Shown here in pieces: positions 1-8,574 of a stretch of 64,000 bases of DNA (position 1 is its first letter; each line of letters begins with the position of its first letter). Source of the DNA: Lachnospiraceae bacterium. GTDB taxonomy: Bacteria; Bacillota; Clostridia; Lachnospirales; Lachnospiraceae. A program made the position numbers and the translations under genes. The stretch spans positions 1-64,000 of the forward strand of contig JAFQCK010000134.1 of the NCBI GenBank assembly GCA_017416465.1, given 5' to 3'. A model generated the notes under the pieces. It saw only the letters and a program-made list of their open reading frames with translations, had not been told where the DNA came from and ran no database searches.

Positions 1-1
1 A

Positions 2-29
2 AAAGATGGTTGTCGTTAGCCATCTTTTT
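2..29. terminator. Hairpin with T-tail at the window edge
   Basis: AAGATGG and CCATCTT form a short stem followed by a T-rich run (CTTTTTCTCTTTTT), which fits a rho-independent terminator for a plus-strand gene lying before the window. The gene itself is not visible. Confidence 0.6.
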
Positions 30-49
30 CTCTTTTTATAGAAAAATTT

Positions 50-87
50 AGCGGAGGTTGTGACTTGCATAAGTCACAGCCTCCGCT
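50..87. repeat. Long perfect stem-loop (17-bp arms)
   Basis: Positions 50-66 pair with 71-87 over 17 bp (one G-T wobble) around a GCAT loop. No T-run follows on the plus strand; on the minus strand a weak T-run follows, so it could terminate the minus-strand Fic gene. It may equally be a dispersed palindromic repeat, because the nearby text CGACAGCCCC recurs at 2804-2813. Confidence 0.5.
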
Positions 88-132
88 GTTATGGACTGTT
101 TATTAACCGACAGCCCCTTTATATAGTGTAAG

Positions 133-189
133 AAAAGTGTACTTTTTTTAATTTCAACTCAATAAAAACTTCTAAAAGTGTACTTTTTT
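133..189. repeat. Direct repeat AAAAGTGTACTTTTTT, 41-nt period
   Basis: The same 16-mer occurs at 133-148 and 174-189 in the tail downstream of the minus-strand Fic gene. The function is unknown; it could be a protein-binding site or chance in AT-rich DNA. Confidence 0.35.
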
Positions 190-249
190 ACAACGTTATT
201 TTACATTTCCATTTAAAACCTATGCCTGCTATCCATCACCTTCAAAGCT

Positions 250-1359
250 TCACACACTTTTACCAATCTTCGAAAGAATCTTCTTTTCGTTTCGCTTTGC
301 AAACTCACTTAACGAATACGAACGAATTCTTTGAGTCACGATATTGGGAACCAAAAAGCCATTATTAGTAAGCTTCGCACATCGGTTGATAATTGTTTTA
401 TTTGTTACACCAATCATCTTACTCACATCAATTGGTGTAAACTCCAATATTCTATTTTTTAAAAGGAATACAAGCAAATCCTTTTCATTTGAATTCAAAT
501 AATACAAACTACCATCCAATTCATCCGCTTGAATCCCCTTTGACAGTTCACAAACCTTTTTCGAATATAATTCCACTATACGTAAAAAATAGTTTACCCA
601 AATTTCAGGATGCGGTGGATTTTCTCGTCCGGAATAATACAATGCCGGAAGTCCCATCTGGAGCGATTCATAATACTCATCGGGATCATAAGCAAAGTAT
701 TCTTCCAAAGAACCTATTCCATTAAAACCATAGCCATATAAGTCTAATATATATCCTGACATAAGTCTTGCCGTTCTTCCATTTCCATCTTCGAAAGGAT
801 GAATAGTAACCAACTGATAATGAACTATTGCTGCAATGATAAGTGGATGATCATCCGTTGTGTTTACATAATTTACTAATTCGTCTAACAATTCAGGAAT
901 ATCTGAATATTCAGGCGAAATATAGTCGGGAGCTCCTGTTGCCGTATCATACACCGCAAATAACATACCCGGAGACATAGGACCTCTTAGACCTATTTTT
1001 TCTTTTGATGCACCTTTTTCAACCATTGCCTGAACTTCAAGAATCAATTCTTTCGAAAAACTTTCTTTTCTCTTTATCTTTTCTTCTAGTAGATTTAACG
1101 CAAGAAAATAATTTCTAATCTCTTGCTCCGGTTTCAAAAAATGCTTATGTTCATCTCTCTCAATAGCCTCATCCGCCTGTTTTTCAGTAAGAGGATTACC
1201 CTCAATCTTGTTTGACGCATAAGAACTTTTCTTCTTAGAATTCTTACGTAGTCTATTTTTCGTCATTGGCGGCAACTCTATCGTGCTTAATGAAAAACGA
1301 TTTTCATAGATTGATGATATTTTCTTCATTATGTCGTTATTTAATGCAATTTTTATCAT
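250..1359 (-). CDS. Fic family protein (AMPylase-type) with winged-helix C-terminus
   Basis: Fic enzymes transfer AMP or a related group from a nucleotide onto hydroxyl side chains of target proteins. The full active-site loop HPFEDGNGRTAR is present at about residues 187-198, so catalysis should be possible. SNKIEG at about 49-54 matches the class II inhibitory helix motif (S/T)xxxE(G/N), which keeps the enzyme off until released. The last ~80 residues look like a winged helix-turn-helix, so it may bind DNA or its own promoter. I chose the ATG at 1359 because GAGGTG lies 6 nt before it; a TTG further upstream has no ribosome site. It faces away from a second Fic gene at 1734. The target is unknown. 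A toxin or a stress-response role are both possible. Confidence 0.9.
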   Translation of the reverse strand: MIKIALNNDIMKKISSIYENRFSLSTIELPPMTKNRLRKNSKKKSSYASNKIEGNPLTEKQADEAIERDEHKHFLKPEQEIRNYFLALNLLEEKIKRKESFSKELILEVQAMVEKGASKEKIGLRGPMSPGMLFAVYDTATGAPDYISPEYSDIPELLDELVNYVNTTDDHPLIIAAIVHYQLVTIHPFEDGNGRTARLMSGYILDLYGYGFNGIGSLEEYFAYDPDEYYESLQMGLPALYYSGRENPPHPEIWVNYFLRIVELYSKKVCELSKGIQADELDGSLYYLNSNEKDLLVFLLKNRILEFTPIDVSKMIGVTNKTIINRCAKLTNNGFLVPNIVTQRIRSYSLSEFAKRNEKKILSKIGKSV

Positions 1360-1431
1360 AAACATCACCTCTTCATCAAAGATATTCAAGAACTAGTATA
1401 CCTCAAAGAATAAAAAAATCCATTTTATTTC

Positions 1432-1470
1432 CACTATTTTTTCACTATTTTTTCACTATTTTTCACTACT
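1432..1470. repeat. 11-bp tandem repeats CACTATTTTTT upstream of Fic gene
   Basis: Units at 1432-1442 and 1443-1453 are identical, a third at 1454-1463 is one base shorter, and CACTACT follows. The ~11-bp period equals one helical turn, as in iterated operator sites. They lie ~75-110 nt upstream of the minus-strand Fic start. The rest of the 1360-1733 gap holds AT-rich DNA in which I see no gene. Confidence 0.5.
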
Positions 1471-1733
1471 TACAAATATAAATAACCGATAAAATATGCT
1501 AAGATGAATCAATAATTTCAGTATTTTCAAAAGTTTTATATAAACGTACTCGTAATAAGTTTAAACAACATGAATTTAATCTTGAATTGTGGGAAAATTA
1601 TAAATAAAAATGCAAACTACATAATGAATAATATACTTGCATGCAATCATTAAATCTTTAGATAGTTAAAGTTATCACATTTACATATGTAAATATATAT
1701 GATACACTATATTTTAGAAAGGTGGCAAAGTAT

Positions 1734-2657
1734 ATGATTTCATACAAAAAATTATTTCTAATGATGGAAGAAAGAGAAATAACCAAAGAAAAATTAAAGA
1801 ACGAGATTGGAATATCTTCTGCAACTATGGCAAAACTATCAAAAAACGAAGAAGTTGCAATGTCAACAATACAGAGTTTATGTAACTTTTTTAATTGTCA
1901 ACCAGGTGCTATTTTGTCATACGAAAAAGATATAGACGAAAATTCTATACTTTACAGAATGAAAGAAGAACAAGAAATGAAACTAAAAGGCGGTCTGTAT
2001 CATCAGACACAAGTTAGATTGGCATATAATTCTAATCATATAGAAGGTAGTAGATTAACAGAAGATCAAACAAGAAGTATTTACGAAACCCAAACTATAG
2101 CTATAACCGAAGGGTATGAAAAAATAGATGATATTATTGAAACTGTAAATCATTTTAGATGCTTTGATTATATTTTATCAGTAGCAGACAAAGAATTATC
2201 CGAAGTAATTATTAAACATATCCATTTCTTATTAAAAAACGGAACAACAGATAGTCAAAAAGAATGGTTTGCCGTTGGAGAATATAAAAAACGTCCTAAC
2301 ATGATAGGCGATATGATTGAAACAACACCTCCTTCCAAAGTTTCAACAGAAATAAAGCAATTATTAAAGAGTTATAGGGAATGTAGTAATATAACTTTCG
2401 AGGATATTATTGATTTTCACTATAAGTTCGAAAAGATACATCCATTCCAAGACGGTAACGGACGTGTTGGCAGATTAATTATGTTCAAAGAGTGTTTGAA
2501 ATACAATATTCCACCTTTTATTATTGAGGATAGAGCACAGGAATATTACAAGCGAGGGTTAAGAGAATATTCTACTGAGAAAGGATATTTAGTTGAGACA
2601 TGCAGAGCAGCTCAGGACACATATAAAACATTACTGGAATATTTTGAGTATATTTAG
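1734..2657 (+). CDS. XRE-type HTH plus Fic domain protein
   Basis: A 307-residue protein. Residues ~5-62 form a Cro/C1-type helix-turn-helix resembling the small regulator encoded at 4575. SNHIEG at 100-105 fits the class II Fic inhibitory motif, and HPFQDGNGRVGR at 236-247 is the intact Fic catalytic loop. The expected activity is AMP transfer to a protein hydroxyl, held in check by the inhibitory helix; the HTH suggests binding to its own promoter. The ATG at 1734 is preferred: AGAAAGGTGG lies 8 nt upstream, whereas the in-frame GTG at 1722 falls inside that ribosome site. It is transcribed divergently from the other Fic gene. Target and partner are unknown. Confidence 0.9.
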   Translation: MISYKKLFLMMEEREITKEKLKNEIGISSATMAKLSKNEEVAMSTIQSLCNFFNCQPGAILSYEKDIDENSILYRMKEEQEMKLKGGLYHQTQVRLAYNSNHIEGSRLTEDQTRSIYETQTIAITEGYEKIDDIIETVNHFRCFDYILSVADKELSEVIIKHIHFLLKNGTTDSQKEWFAVGEYKKRPNMIGDMIETTPPSKVSTEIKQLLKSYRECSNITFEDIIDFHYKFEKIHPFQDGNGRVGRLIMFKECLKYNIPPFIIEDRAQEYYKRGLREYSTEKGYLVETCRAAQDTYKTLLEYFEYI

Positions 2658-2699
2658 AAGGGAATATACATAAAATTTTTCGGTAATTTTAAAAAATAT

Positions 2700-2813
2700 G
2701 AGGCTGTCGATTTAAGAAAAAAAATCTTGTAACATCCTCCCTTCTAGGTAGACAAGCAAAATAATAAAAATTTGTCACTTAGGAGAGAGCATATCATTTA
2801 GTGCGACAGCCCC
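2700..2813. repeat. Imperfect inverted-repeat element between convergent genes
   Basis: GGCTGTCG at 2702-2709 is complementary to CGACAGCC at 2804-2811, enclosing ~95 nt. The element lies between the ends of the plus-strand Fic gene and minus-strand yidD, so it may work as a shared terminator. CGACAGCCCC also occurs near position 110, and GGTAGACAAG inside it recurs near 24598. Confidence 0.35.
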
Positions 2814-2818
2814 ATAAA

Positions 2819-3277
2819 TTATGGCTTATCAAATCCACCATTCAATCCATTACCACGATTATTACATTTTCTCAACCTTTTAATACCTTTTATAATTCCT
2901 TTAAAAACTCCATATTTTTCAATAGATAAAATCATATATTGTGAACATGAAGGCTCAAATCTACATCTATTCCTAATTTTTTTAGGCATAGTTACTTGAT
3001 ATAATTGTACAACTGTTATTACTATATTTTTAACATTAATACTCATATATACACAAACAACCACTAACAAATATCGCCAGTATTCTATTTCAAAAAATAT
3101 ACTAATTATATACACAAATAACAAAATTATCGGAATTATTATATATAAAATCAAACTTGTTGTTTTAATTTTAGGAACAACTAATATCCTGTTATAGTTA
3201 ATACTTCTAGGATCATCTTCTCCAAAAGATTGATTTCTTTTTTTACCATTTCTTATCATTGTATGGTGTAGATTCAT
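2819..3277 (-). CDS. yidD: YidD family membrane protein insertion factor, N-terminally extended
   Basis: YidD proteins are small membrane-associated factors linked to YidC-dependent membrane protein insertion. The family core is plain: CRFEPSCSQY at ~105-114, then KGIIKGIKRLRKC and a GG-D-KP ending. At 152 residues it is longer than the usual 70-90, because ~90 N-terminal residues carry two hydrophobic segments (~41-62 and ~68-92). Its start lies 35 nt inside the upstream CFI-box gene, so translation is probably coupled. The ribosome site is weak (AAAGG very close to the ATG). The usual yidD neighbours (rpmH, rnpA, yidC) are absent, so this may be a second, specialised copy. Confidence 0.88.
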   Translation of the reverse strand: MNLHHTMIRNGKKRNQSFGEDDPRSINYNRILVVPKIKTTSLILYIIIPIILLFVYIISIFFEIEYWRYLLVVVCVYMSINVKNIVITVVQLYQVTMPKKIRNRCRFEPSCSQYMILSIEKYGVFKGIIKGIKRLRKCNNRGNGLNGGFDKP

Positions 3278-4256
3278 AACCTTTATTTCTAAGTTTTTCT
3301 ATCATATTGTCTAATAATTTTCTAAAGAATTTATTAAACCACTTTGTATGTCCAAACAGTTTTATAAATGTCGGGCTAATTGCATAATAAACATACACAA
3401 AACTTCTTCCATACCATGTTTTCGACAATTTATTATCTCTGAATCGTCTTAAAGTCCATACTTGAGGACAATCGTAAGAACCATATATCGCAGTAGCTAC
3501 ATAACAACAACCACTTGAAGTCGGCATTGTACCCCCTGTTGTATTTCCATCATCTCCCATTTCTTTATTAAAATAATAATTATTTGTACCAATTCCGCTA
3601 AAATATTCTTGATTATGATCAGTTTTTGCATATTTATTATAACAATTAACAACTTCTGTCACATACGTTTTCGCTTTAGGATATTTCTTTTCAAGTTCTG
3701 AACTTCTACAACAAACAACAGCCCCAACTGCATTACAATATATATTTTTAAATTCATCATTTAAAATTTCATTTGTACAATCAACTCTTGTTATCAACTG
3801 ATGACCACATTCAAGCAATTCATAATTGCATTTAAGAAGGATTGGTAGATAATCTGAAAATGATGATATATTTGTGTTATCTTGATTCCATACAGGACGA
3901 GCTGCTAAATTTTGCATTGCAGCATTAAATTGAGCTTTTCTAAGTGGAGTAGCATAATCTTCTAATGCTTTTTTTGCTTCTTTATAATATTTAAACATTT
4001 CAGAAAATACTTCTTTTTTTACTTTATAGGAATCTTCAGCAGTTTCAATATACTTCTCAGCGGATACAACAAAAGTTCTTGCCTTTACCTCTAAAGGTGA
4101 TATCTGCAAAGCTATAGCTAAAGATTTCCTAAAATGTAAATAATAATTTGTAGGCTGTATTTCAATTGCCTTTAAATAGTAATTAACAGCTTCATTATAC
4201 TGTTTTGACTCAAATGACATATTAGCTAGATCGATATAATTTTGTATATTATCCAT
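3243..4256 (-). CDS. TPR-like protein with C-terminal CFI-box domain
   Basis: Residues ~1-60 form helices resembling a tetratricopeptide repeat (NEAVNYYLKAIEIQPTN). A helical middle region follows. From residue 250 a block begins CCYVATAIYGSY and continues with a LRRFRD motif, matching the CFI-box C-terminal domain seen on many otherwise unrelated bacterial proteins. A hydrophobic stretch (SFVYVYYAISPTFIKLF) sits within it. The function of that domain is not established. I chose the ATG at 4256, 7 nt after GGAGGT; the upstream GTG overlaps the ribosome site. It is the middle gene of a three-gene operon, 14 nt after the small Cys protein and overlapping yidD by 35 nt. Confidence 0.75.
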   Translation of the reverse strand: MDNIQNYIDLANMSFESKQYNEAVNYYLKAIEIQPTNYYLHFRKSLAIALQISPLEVKARTFVVSAEKYIETAEDSYKVKKEVFSEMFKYYKEAKKALEDYATPLRKAQFNAAMQNLAARPVWNQDNTNISSFSDYLPILLKCNYELLECGHQLITRVDCTNEILNDEFKNIYCNAVGAVVCCRSSELEKKYPKAKTYVTEVVNCYNKYAKTDHNQEYFSGIGTNNYYFNKEMGDDGNTTGGTMPTSSGCCYVATAIYGSYDCPQVWTLRRFRDNKLSKTWYGRSFVYVYYAISPTFIKLFGHTKWFNKFFRKLLDNMIEKLRNKGYESTPYNDKKW

Positions 4257-4270
4257 TTTATTCACCTCCG

Positions 4271-4453
4271 TTAATTTCTCTGTTCCTTAAAACAAACTTT
4301 ACAATGTTTTATATATCTTGTTCCATAGGAAATAGCATCATCTTCTGTCATAAAATACTCAGCCGCATCTTTCCAAACATTTGAGTTATAACATCCCTCC
4401 TTTTTATGCAATGTTCCCGTACCTTTGTTTAAAACATACTTATAATTTTTCAA
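4271..4453 (-). CDS. Small Cys/His protein, hypothetical
   Basis: A 60-residue protein with LHKKEGCYNS near the start and HCKVCFK near the end. The paired Cys/His residues suggest a small metal-binding fold resembling the Ada-like 'HxxxC...CxxC' mini-domains found in many Firmicutes (inference). The start is taken as TTG at 4453, because AGGAGG lies 7 nt upstream; a longer reading frame would put the ribosome site inside the gene. It is the first gene of the operon with the CFI-box protein and yidD, and is divergent from the XRE regulator at 4575. Confidence 0.65.
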   Translation of the reverse strand: MKNYKYVLNKGTGTLHKKEGCYNSNVWKDAAEYFMTEDDAISYGTRYIKHCKVCFKEQRN

Positions 4454-4493
4454 TCCAAAACCTCCTGACAATTACAAATTATTAAAAATAATT

Positions 4494-4531
4494 ATAGCCC
4501 GTTTACGGACAATTGTCAATATTAGGGCTAT
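4494..4531. promoter_or_regulatory. Nested palindrome in a divergent promoter region (putative operator)
   Basis: ATAGCCC (4494-4500) and GGGCTAT (4525-4531) flank a perfect 10-bp palindrome GACAATTGTC (4508-4517). It lies between the start of the minus-strand small Cys gene and the XRE gene at 4575, a natural place for an operator controlling both. Binding by the XRE protein is inferred from position only. Confidence 0.45.
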
Positions 4532-4574
4532 TTTGTATGATTAAAATAAATTTTTGAAAGAAGGTGTTCTAAAT

Positions 4575-4781
4575 ATGATTTCCTTTGATAAATTATGGAT
4601 AACATTAAAAGAAAAGAATATTTCTCAATATAAATTGATTAAAGATTACAAAGTCAGCTCAGGACAACTCGACAGATTACGAAAGAACGGTAATGTTAAC
4701 ACATTTACGTTAGACCAATTATGTAAGATACTCAATTGTAAACTTGAAGATATAGCAGAATTTATAAATGATGAAGCATAG
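4575..4781 (+). CDS. Small XRE family (Cro/C1-type) transcriptional regulator
   Basis: A 68-residue single-domain helix-turn-helix protein. Its core (ISQYKLIKDYKVSSGQLDRL) and the ending LCKILNCKLEDIAEFI are typical of the HTH_26/XRE group. The ATG at 4575 lies 9 nt after AGAAGGTG. It probably represses its own promoter and perhaps the divergent CFI-box/yidD operon through the palindrome at 4508-4517 (inference). Confidence 0.85.
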   Translation: MISFDKLWITLKEKNISQYKLIKDYKVSSGQLDRLRKNGNVNTFTLDQLCKILNCKLEDIAEFINDEA

Positions 4782-4927
4782 AAACTTATATTTATTAAAA
4801 TCATTAAAGTTTCTATGCTTCTATTAATTTGTATTACATTTTAATATATAATTTGTCTATTATATAAAAATCTGATATAATTTATCAAAAGATTTATGGT
4901 AATCATATAAGATTCGAGGTGAGCAAA

Positions 4928-6655
4928 TTGTTTGAAATAACAGCAAATATTTATAACGGTAATCAATTAGTCAAGTATGAAATACTTGATACAAATACTA
5001 ATCAAAAAAAGATAATGTCAATAGATATGGTTCAAGGCTTAGCCATAGCCGATGCTTTAACAAATGCTAAATTTAACGAATATTCAAATACGCTCACTGG
5101 AAAAAATAACTTTGATTTGAGAAGCTTACCAAGAAAACAAGAGCAGATTAAGAAAAATAACGAAATTATTGCTAATTATCTATACGGAGAAAAATTATTA
5201 AAATTTATTACGCAAAATACTGAATTATACCCTAACGAAAGATACCTGTTAAATAATTTAATGCAATTTTTAGATAATCCATGTAAAGGTAATATTTGCG
5301 CATTATACGGTCTTAGAAGAACCGGTAAAACAGTAATGATGTACCATTCTATCAAAAGATTATTTAAATCAGGCATTGATAACATTGCATTTATTACACT
5401 TACCGAAAACGATTCCTTAGCATATTTATTTAAAAAAATCGAAGAGTTTGTAAACAAAGGCATAGAATATATTTTTTTAGATGAAGTTACAGCCGTTAAC
5501 GGATTTATTCAATCATCGGCATTACTTGCTGATACTTATGCAAAAACAGGTATACACATTGTTATTGCGGGTACTGATTCATACGTCATTAACATAGCAG
5601 GACAAAATAATTTATATGACAGAATGGTGACAATCAACACCACCTATATCGGATTTAAAGAATATACCCATTTAAATCCCAAAACCGATATTCTGGATTA
5701 TATTCATATTGGTGGGGTTTTACCTGCTGATATATTCTATGACAATGATAAAACTAAGGATTATATTAATACTGCCATTTCCGGAAATATAATCAATTCT
5801 TTATTAAGAGCAAATAACAAAAAACAATATAAGCATTTAATGGAATTAGACGGGCGAGGATTACTTAAAAAAGCAATTGAACAAGCCATAGTTTCTGCAA
5901 ACGAGGAGCTTACCACAAATGTAATAACTGAAACTTACTTTAATAGCAGTATAGGCTCTGCAAAACAAATGATTGCAAATATATTTGATATCGACGCTGT
6001 ATTGGATATAGACGAAGTTGAAGAACGAATTAGATACAAGCTTTCAATTGTTAAAGATTTTGATACTGATATATCCGACGACTACATTGAAGAATTACGT
6101 GACTTTTTAATTGATATAGGAGCAATAAAAATGTATCATAGATATGTTTGTACCAACAAAAGAATTCGTAAGGTTGAGGTCCCAATATTTGTACAACCTG
6201 GTCTTAGATATCATCAGACAGTTGCATTATTAAATTCACTATGTGAAACATCATCATATTTCAATATAAATAAAAAAACCAGACAACTTTTTTTAGATAA
6301 AATAATTGAAGATATCGAAGGTAATCTTATTGAACACGAAGTAATTCTTAGCGAATTAATGAAATATTCAGACAAAGAATTTGAAGTTACTCAACTAATA
6401 TATAATTCTAAAGAAATCGATATGATTATTCATAATAACGATACTATATATTTGTTTGAGATAAAGCGTAATAATTCTGCGTTAGAGGAACAAGCTAAAT
6501 GGTTAGTTAATAAAGAAGTCTGTAATTATATTGAAGATTTGTTCGGATGTAGAATAGATAATAAAATAGTGTTGTATTTAGGCGAGGATACAGAGAAAAT
6601 AGTTAACGGAGAAACTATTCAATATAAAAATATTAATGAATTTTTAATAGAGTAG
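4928..6655 (+). CDS. P-loop ATPase with C-terminal nuclease-like domain
   Basis: A ~575-residue protein. After ~120 residues of unrecognised N-terminus there is a Walker A motif GLRRTGKT (about 128-135) and a Walker B-like IFLDEV. The layout resembles AAA_14/ArsR-linked ATPases that carry DUF4143. Near the C-terminus, EIDMIIHNNDTIYLFEIKRN has the D...ExK spacing of a PD-(D/E)XK nuclease-like fold, common in this ATPase group. The role is not known; such genes are variable accessory genes, often suspected in defence or toxin-antitoxin-like behaviour. The start is uncertain: TTG at 4928 follows GAGGTGA, and GTG at 4919 is an in-frame alternative overlapping that site. A terminator follows at 6721. 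Confidence 0.75.
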   Translation: MFEITANIYNGNQLVKYEILDTNTNQKKIMSIDMVQGLAIADALTNAKFNEYSNTLTGKNNFDLRSLPRKQEQIKKNNEIIANYLYGEKLLKFITQNTELYPNERYLLNNLMQFLDNPCKGNICALYGLRRTGKTVMMYHSIKRLFKSGIDNIAFITLTENDSLAYLFKKIEEFVNKGIEYIFLDEVTAVNGFIQSSALLADTYAKTGIHIVIAGTDSYVINIAGQNNLYDRMVTINTTYIGFKEYTHLNPKTDILDYIHIGGVLPADIFYDNDKTKDYINTAISGNIINSLLRANNKKQYKHLMELDGRGLLKKAIEQAIVSANEELTTNVITETYFNSSIGSAKQMIANIFDIDAVLDIDEVEERIRYKLSIVKDFDTDISDDYIEELRDFLIDIGAIKMYHRYVCTNKRIRKVEVPIFVQPGLRYHQTVALLNSLCETSSYFNINKKTRQLFLDKIIEDIEGNLIEHEVILSELMKYSDKEFEVTQLIYNSKEIDMIIHNNDTIYLFEIKRNNSALEEQAKWLVNKEVCNYIEDLFGCRIDNKIVLYLGEDTEKIVNGETIQYKNINEFLIE

Positions 6656-6720
6656 CTTTATAAACACTAACCTTCATTTTATATGGAATAATTATCTATA
6701 ATACAAAAATATATGATTGA

Positions 6721-6760
6721 ACCAGGTCACAATTCAATTCTACGAATGTGACCTGGTTTT
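6721..6760. terminator. Bidirectional rho-independent terminator
   Basis: ACCAGGTCACA (6721-6731) pairs with TGTGACCTGGT (6747-6757), followed by TTTTCT. It separates two convergent ATPase genes ending at 6655 and 6800 and could serve both. Confidence 0.85.
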
Positions 6761-6799
6761 CTATAATACCTTATTATATAATCTTTTCCTAATATCTAA

Positions 6800-8116
6800 C
6801 TAAAAAAACATAATATAGTAAATAGGAATATATATAATCTTACCTTTCTGCATTACATTTCTTTCATTCGAAACCACAAATGCCTTCTTTATATTATAAT
6901 CTTCATTTTTCACAAAAGTATTTAACGCGCTATGAACAGTATAATCCTTTCCTGACTTTACTTCAATCGGCACTGCAGAAAGACTATCATAATCATCAAC
7001 TAAGTAATCTACTTCTCCTTTTGTTCTGTTATCATAATAGAAAAGCTTGTGTCCATGTGCAATAAGTTCACTAGCTACAACCGTCTCATACACTGAACCT
7101 AAATTTATACTTTTATTATCATCAAGAATTGCACGAATATTATTGCCGTATATAATTCCTGAAAGAATTCCTACATCATTTAAATATAGTTTCAAAAGAT
7201 TTTTCCCCGAAGATTCAATCAATGGAAATACAGGTGTTGAAATTGCTTGAACACTAAGTGTTATACCTGCACTTATAAGATACTCAAACTCATCACAATA
7301 ATCATTAAATGTTTTTCCCTTTTTATTCTCTATGTTCTGTGCAACAACTCGTTTCTTTTTATTTTCCATATTAGAGGGCACAAGGTCATAAATTCTACGA
7401 ATTTTCAGTTTATTTTCTGTGTCATACTTAGATGCATCTGTGGCATAATAATCATGAATTTCATTTTGAATATCACGAACCGATTGAATATTTTTTTCCT
7501 CAAGAAATGAGTTTACTGCATCCGGAAGCCCTCCCACCAATAAAAATTTGCGAAACATATCCATAATTTTATTATGCATCTGTTCATCAAGAGGTTCAAG
7601 CCGTTCAAACTTCTTTCGCATTGAAGTAATAACAATTTCATTCATTCCATTTGCATATAAAAATTCTTCAAAATCCAGCGGAAACATTCTTACTTTTCGA
7701 ATACTTCCCATAGGAATGGAAGTTGTTTGCGAAAGTGTAACACCAAGCAATGACCCACTTGCAATATAAGTAAATTTATTATCCTGTGCCAAAAACTTTA
7801 GTAATGTAAGTAAATGTGGATATGCTTGAATTTCATCAATAAATATAAGTGTATTTTCTTTTTCCTTCATCTTATTTCCAAAAAGCATACTTACTTGGAG
7901 ATAGAAATCCTCAACTGTATTTGTATTTTCAAACAAACGTTGTCCAAGAGAATCTTCTACCATATTAATTTCGATATAATTTTCAAATAACTTATTTCCT
8001 ACATGTCGCACAATATACGTCTTACCTACCTGTCGAGCTCCATCTATCAAAAAAATTTTATTTGTATTAGATTTTAAATGTGATTCTATTACTTTTTCTA
8101 TTTTTCGATATAACAT
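6800..8116 (-). CDS. ATP-binding protein, AAA_14 plus DUF4143
   Basis: A 438-residue protein. It has Walker A GARQVGKT at ~26-33, a Walker B region LIFIDEIQAYP at ~90-100, and a sensor-like YIASGSLLGV. The C-terminal DUF4143 region contains KGEVDYLVDD followed by VPIEVKSG, the D...ExK arrangement of a PD-(D/E)XK nuclease-like fold. Genes of this family occur in many copies in gut bacteria. Their biological function is not settled. No clear operon partner exists. The upstream sequence is the IS30-relic region. The 8117-8574 gap holds AT-rich DNA with IS debris. Confidence 0.88.
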   Translation of the reverse strand: MLYRKIEKVIESHLKSNTNKIFLIDGARQVGKTYIVRHVGNKLFENYIEINMVEDSLGQRLFENTNTVEDFYLQVSMLFGNKMKEKENTLIFIDEIQAYPHLLTLLKFLAQDNKFTYIASGSLLGVTLSQTTSIPMGSIRKVRMFPLDFEEFLYANGMNEIVITSMRKKFERLEPLDEQMHNKIMDMFRKFLLVGGLPDAVNSFLEEKNIQSVRDIQNEIHDYYATDASKYDTENKLKIRRIYDLVPSNMENKKKRVVAQNIENKKGKTFNDYCDEFEYLISAGITLSVQAISTPVFPLIESSGKNLLKLYLNDVGILSGIIYGNNIRAILDDNKSINLGSVYETVVASELIAHGHKLFYYDNRTKGEVDYLVDDYDSLSAVPIEVKSGKDYTVHSALNTFVKNEDYNIKKAFVVSNERNVMQKGKIIYIPIYYIMFF

Positions 8117-8284
8117 ATTCGCACCTTCATTCCACTTTTCATATATAATTAAACATTAATTCTATGACTTTTCAATATCTATTATTATTCATTGCGCCAA
8201 CTTTTCAGGTTTATTATACATCAACAATACAAACTTTTCAATTATTTGTTATTGATAGGTAAATAGCAATTTTAAGTTCCACTT

Positions 8285-8574
8285 TGCAAAAGTAACTTCT
8301 GTTTAACTTATTTTTGCAAGATTAACTTCGGAATATGTACCTTGAAAACAGAAATAAGTCTTGCAAAAAAAGGCTAAACTGGAAATTAGTATTACAGAAA
8401 TAGATTTTAGTATTACAAATGGCTTGAAATATGTATTTACATGATGGTATTATTCTATTGAAATCATATTTTATTGCACGCAAATAAGAAGTCGTCGCTT
8501 CGTTTGCGTGTTTGCAAGGGAAACTTCCACTTCTGATATGATGATTATTATTAGGAGATGACATTAGGTAAGTT
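8285..8574. other. Non-coding debris adjoining the IS30 relic
   Basis: Repeated TTGCAA-containing phrases occur at 8285, 8314 and 8361, two of them followed by TAACTTC. They may be remains of the IS end region. No complete pair of terminal inverted repeats or target-site duplication could be identified by eye, so the element boundary is uncertain. Confidence 0.3.

Noticed and set aside
50..87. Certain terminator for the minus-strand Fic gene
   Set aside because: Stem is excellent but the T-run is weak and it sits ~160 nt past the stop; kept as a repeat with moderate confidence.
1432..1470. CRISPR array
   Set aside because: The units are 11 bp with no spacers and there are no cas genes.
1722..1724. 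GTG as start of the second Fic gene
   Set aside because: It lies inside the ribosome-binding site; the ATG at 1734 has ideal spacing.
6880..7769. Plus-strand open frames opposite the DUF4143 ATPase
   Set aside because: Shadow frames of a clear gene with Walker motifs.
8322..8564. 80-residue minus-strand open frame downstream of the transposase relic
   Set aside because: Low-complexity translation, no ribosome site and lies in IS debris; not reported as a gene.
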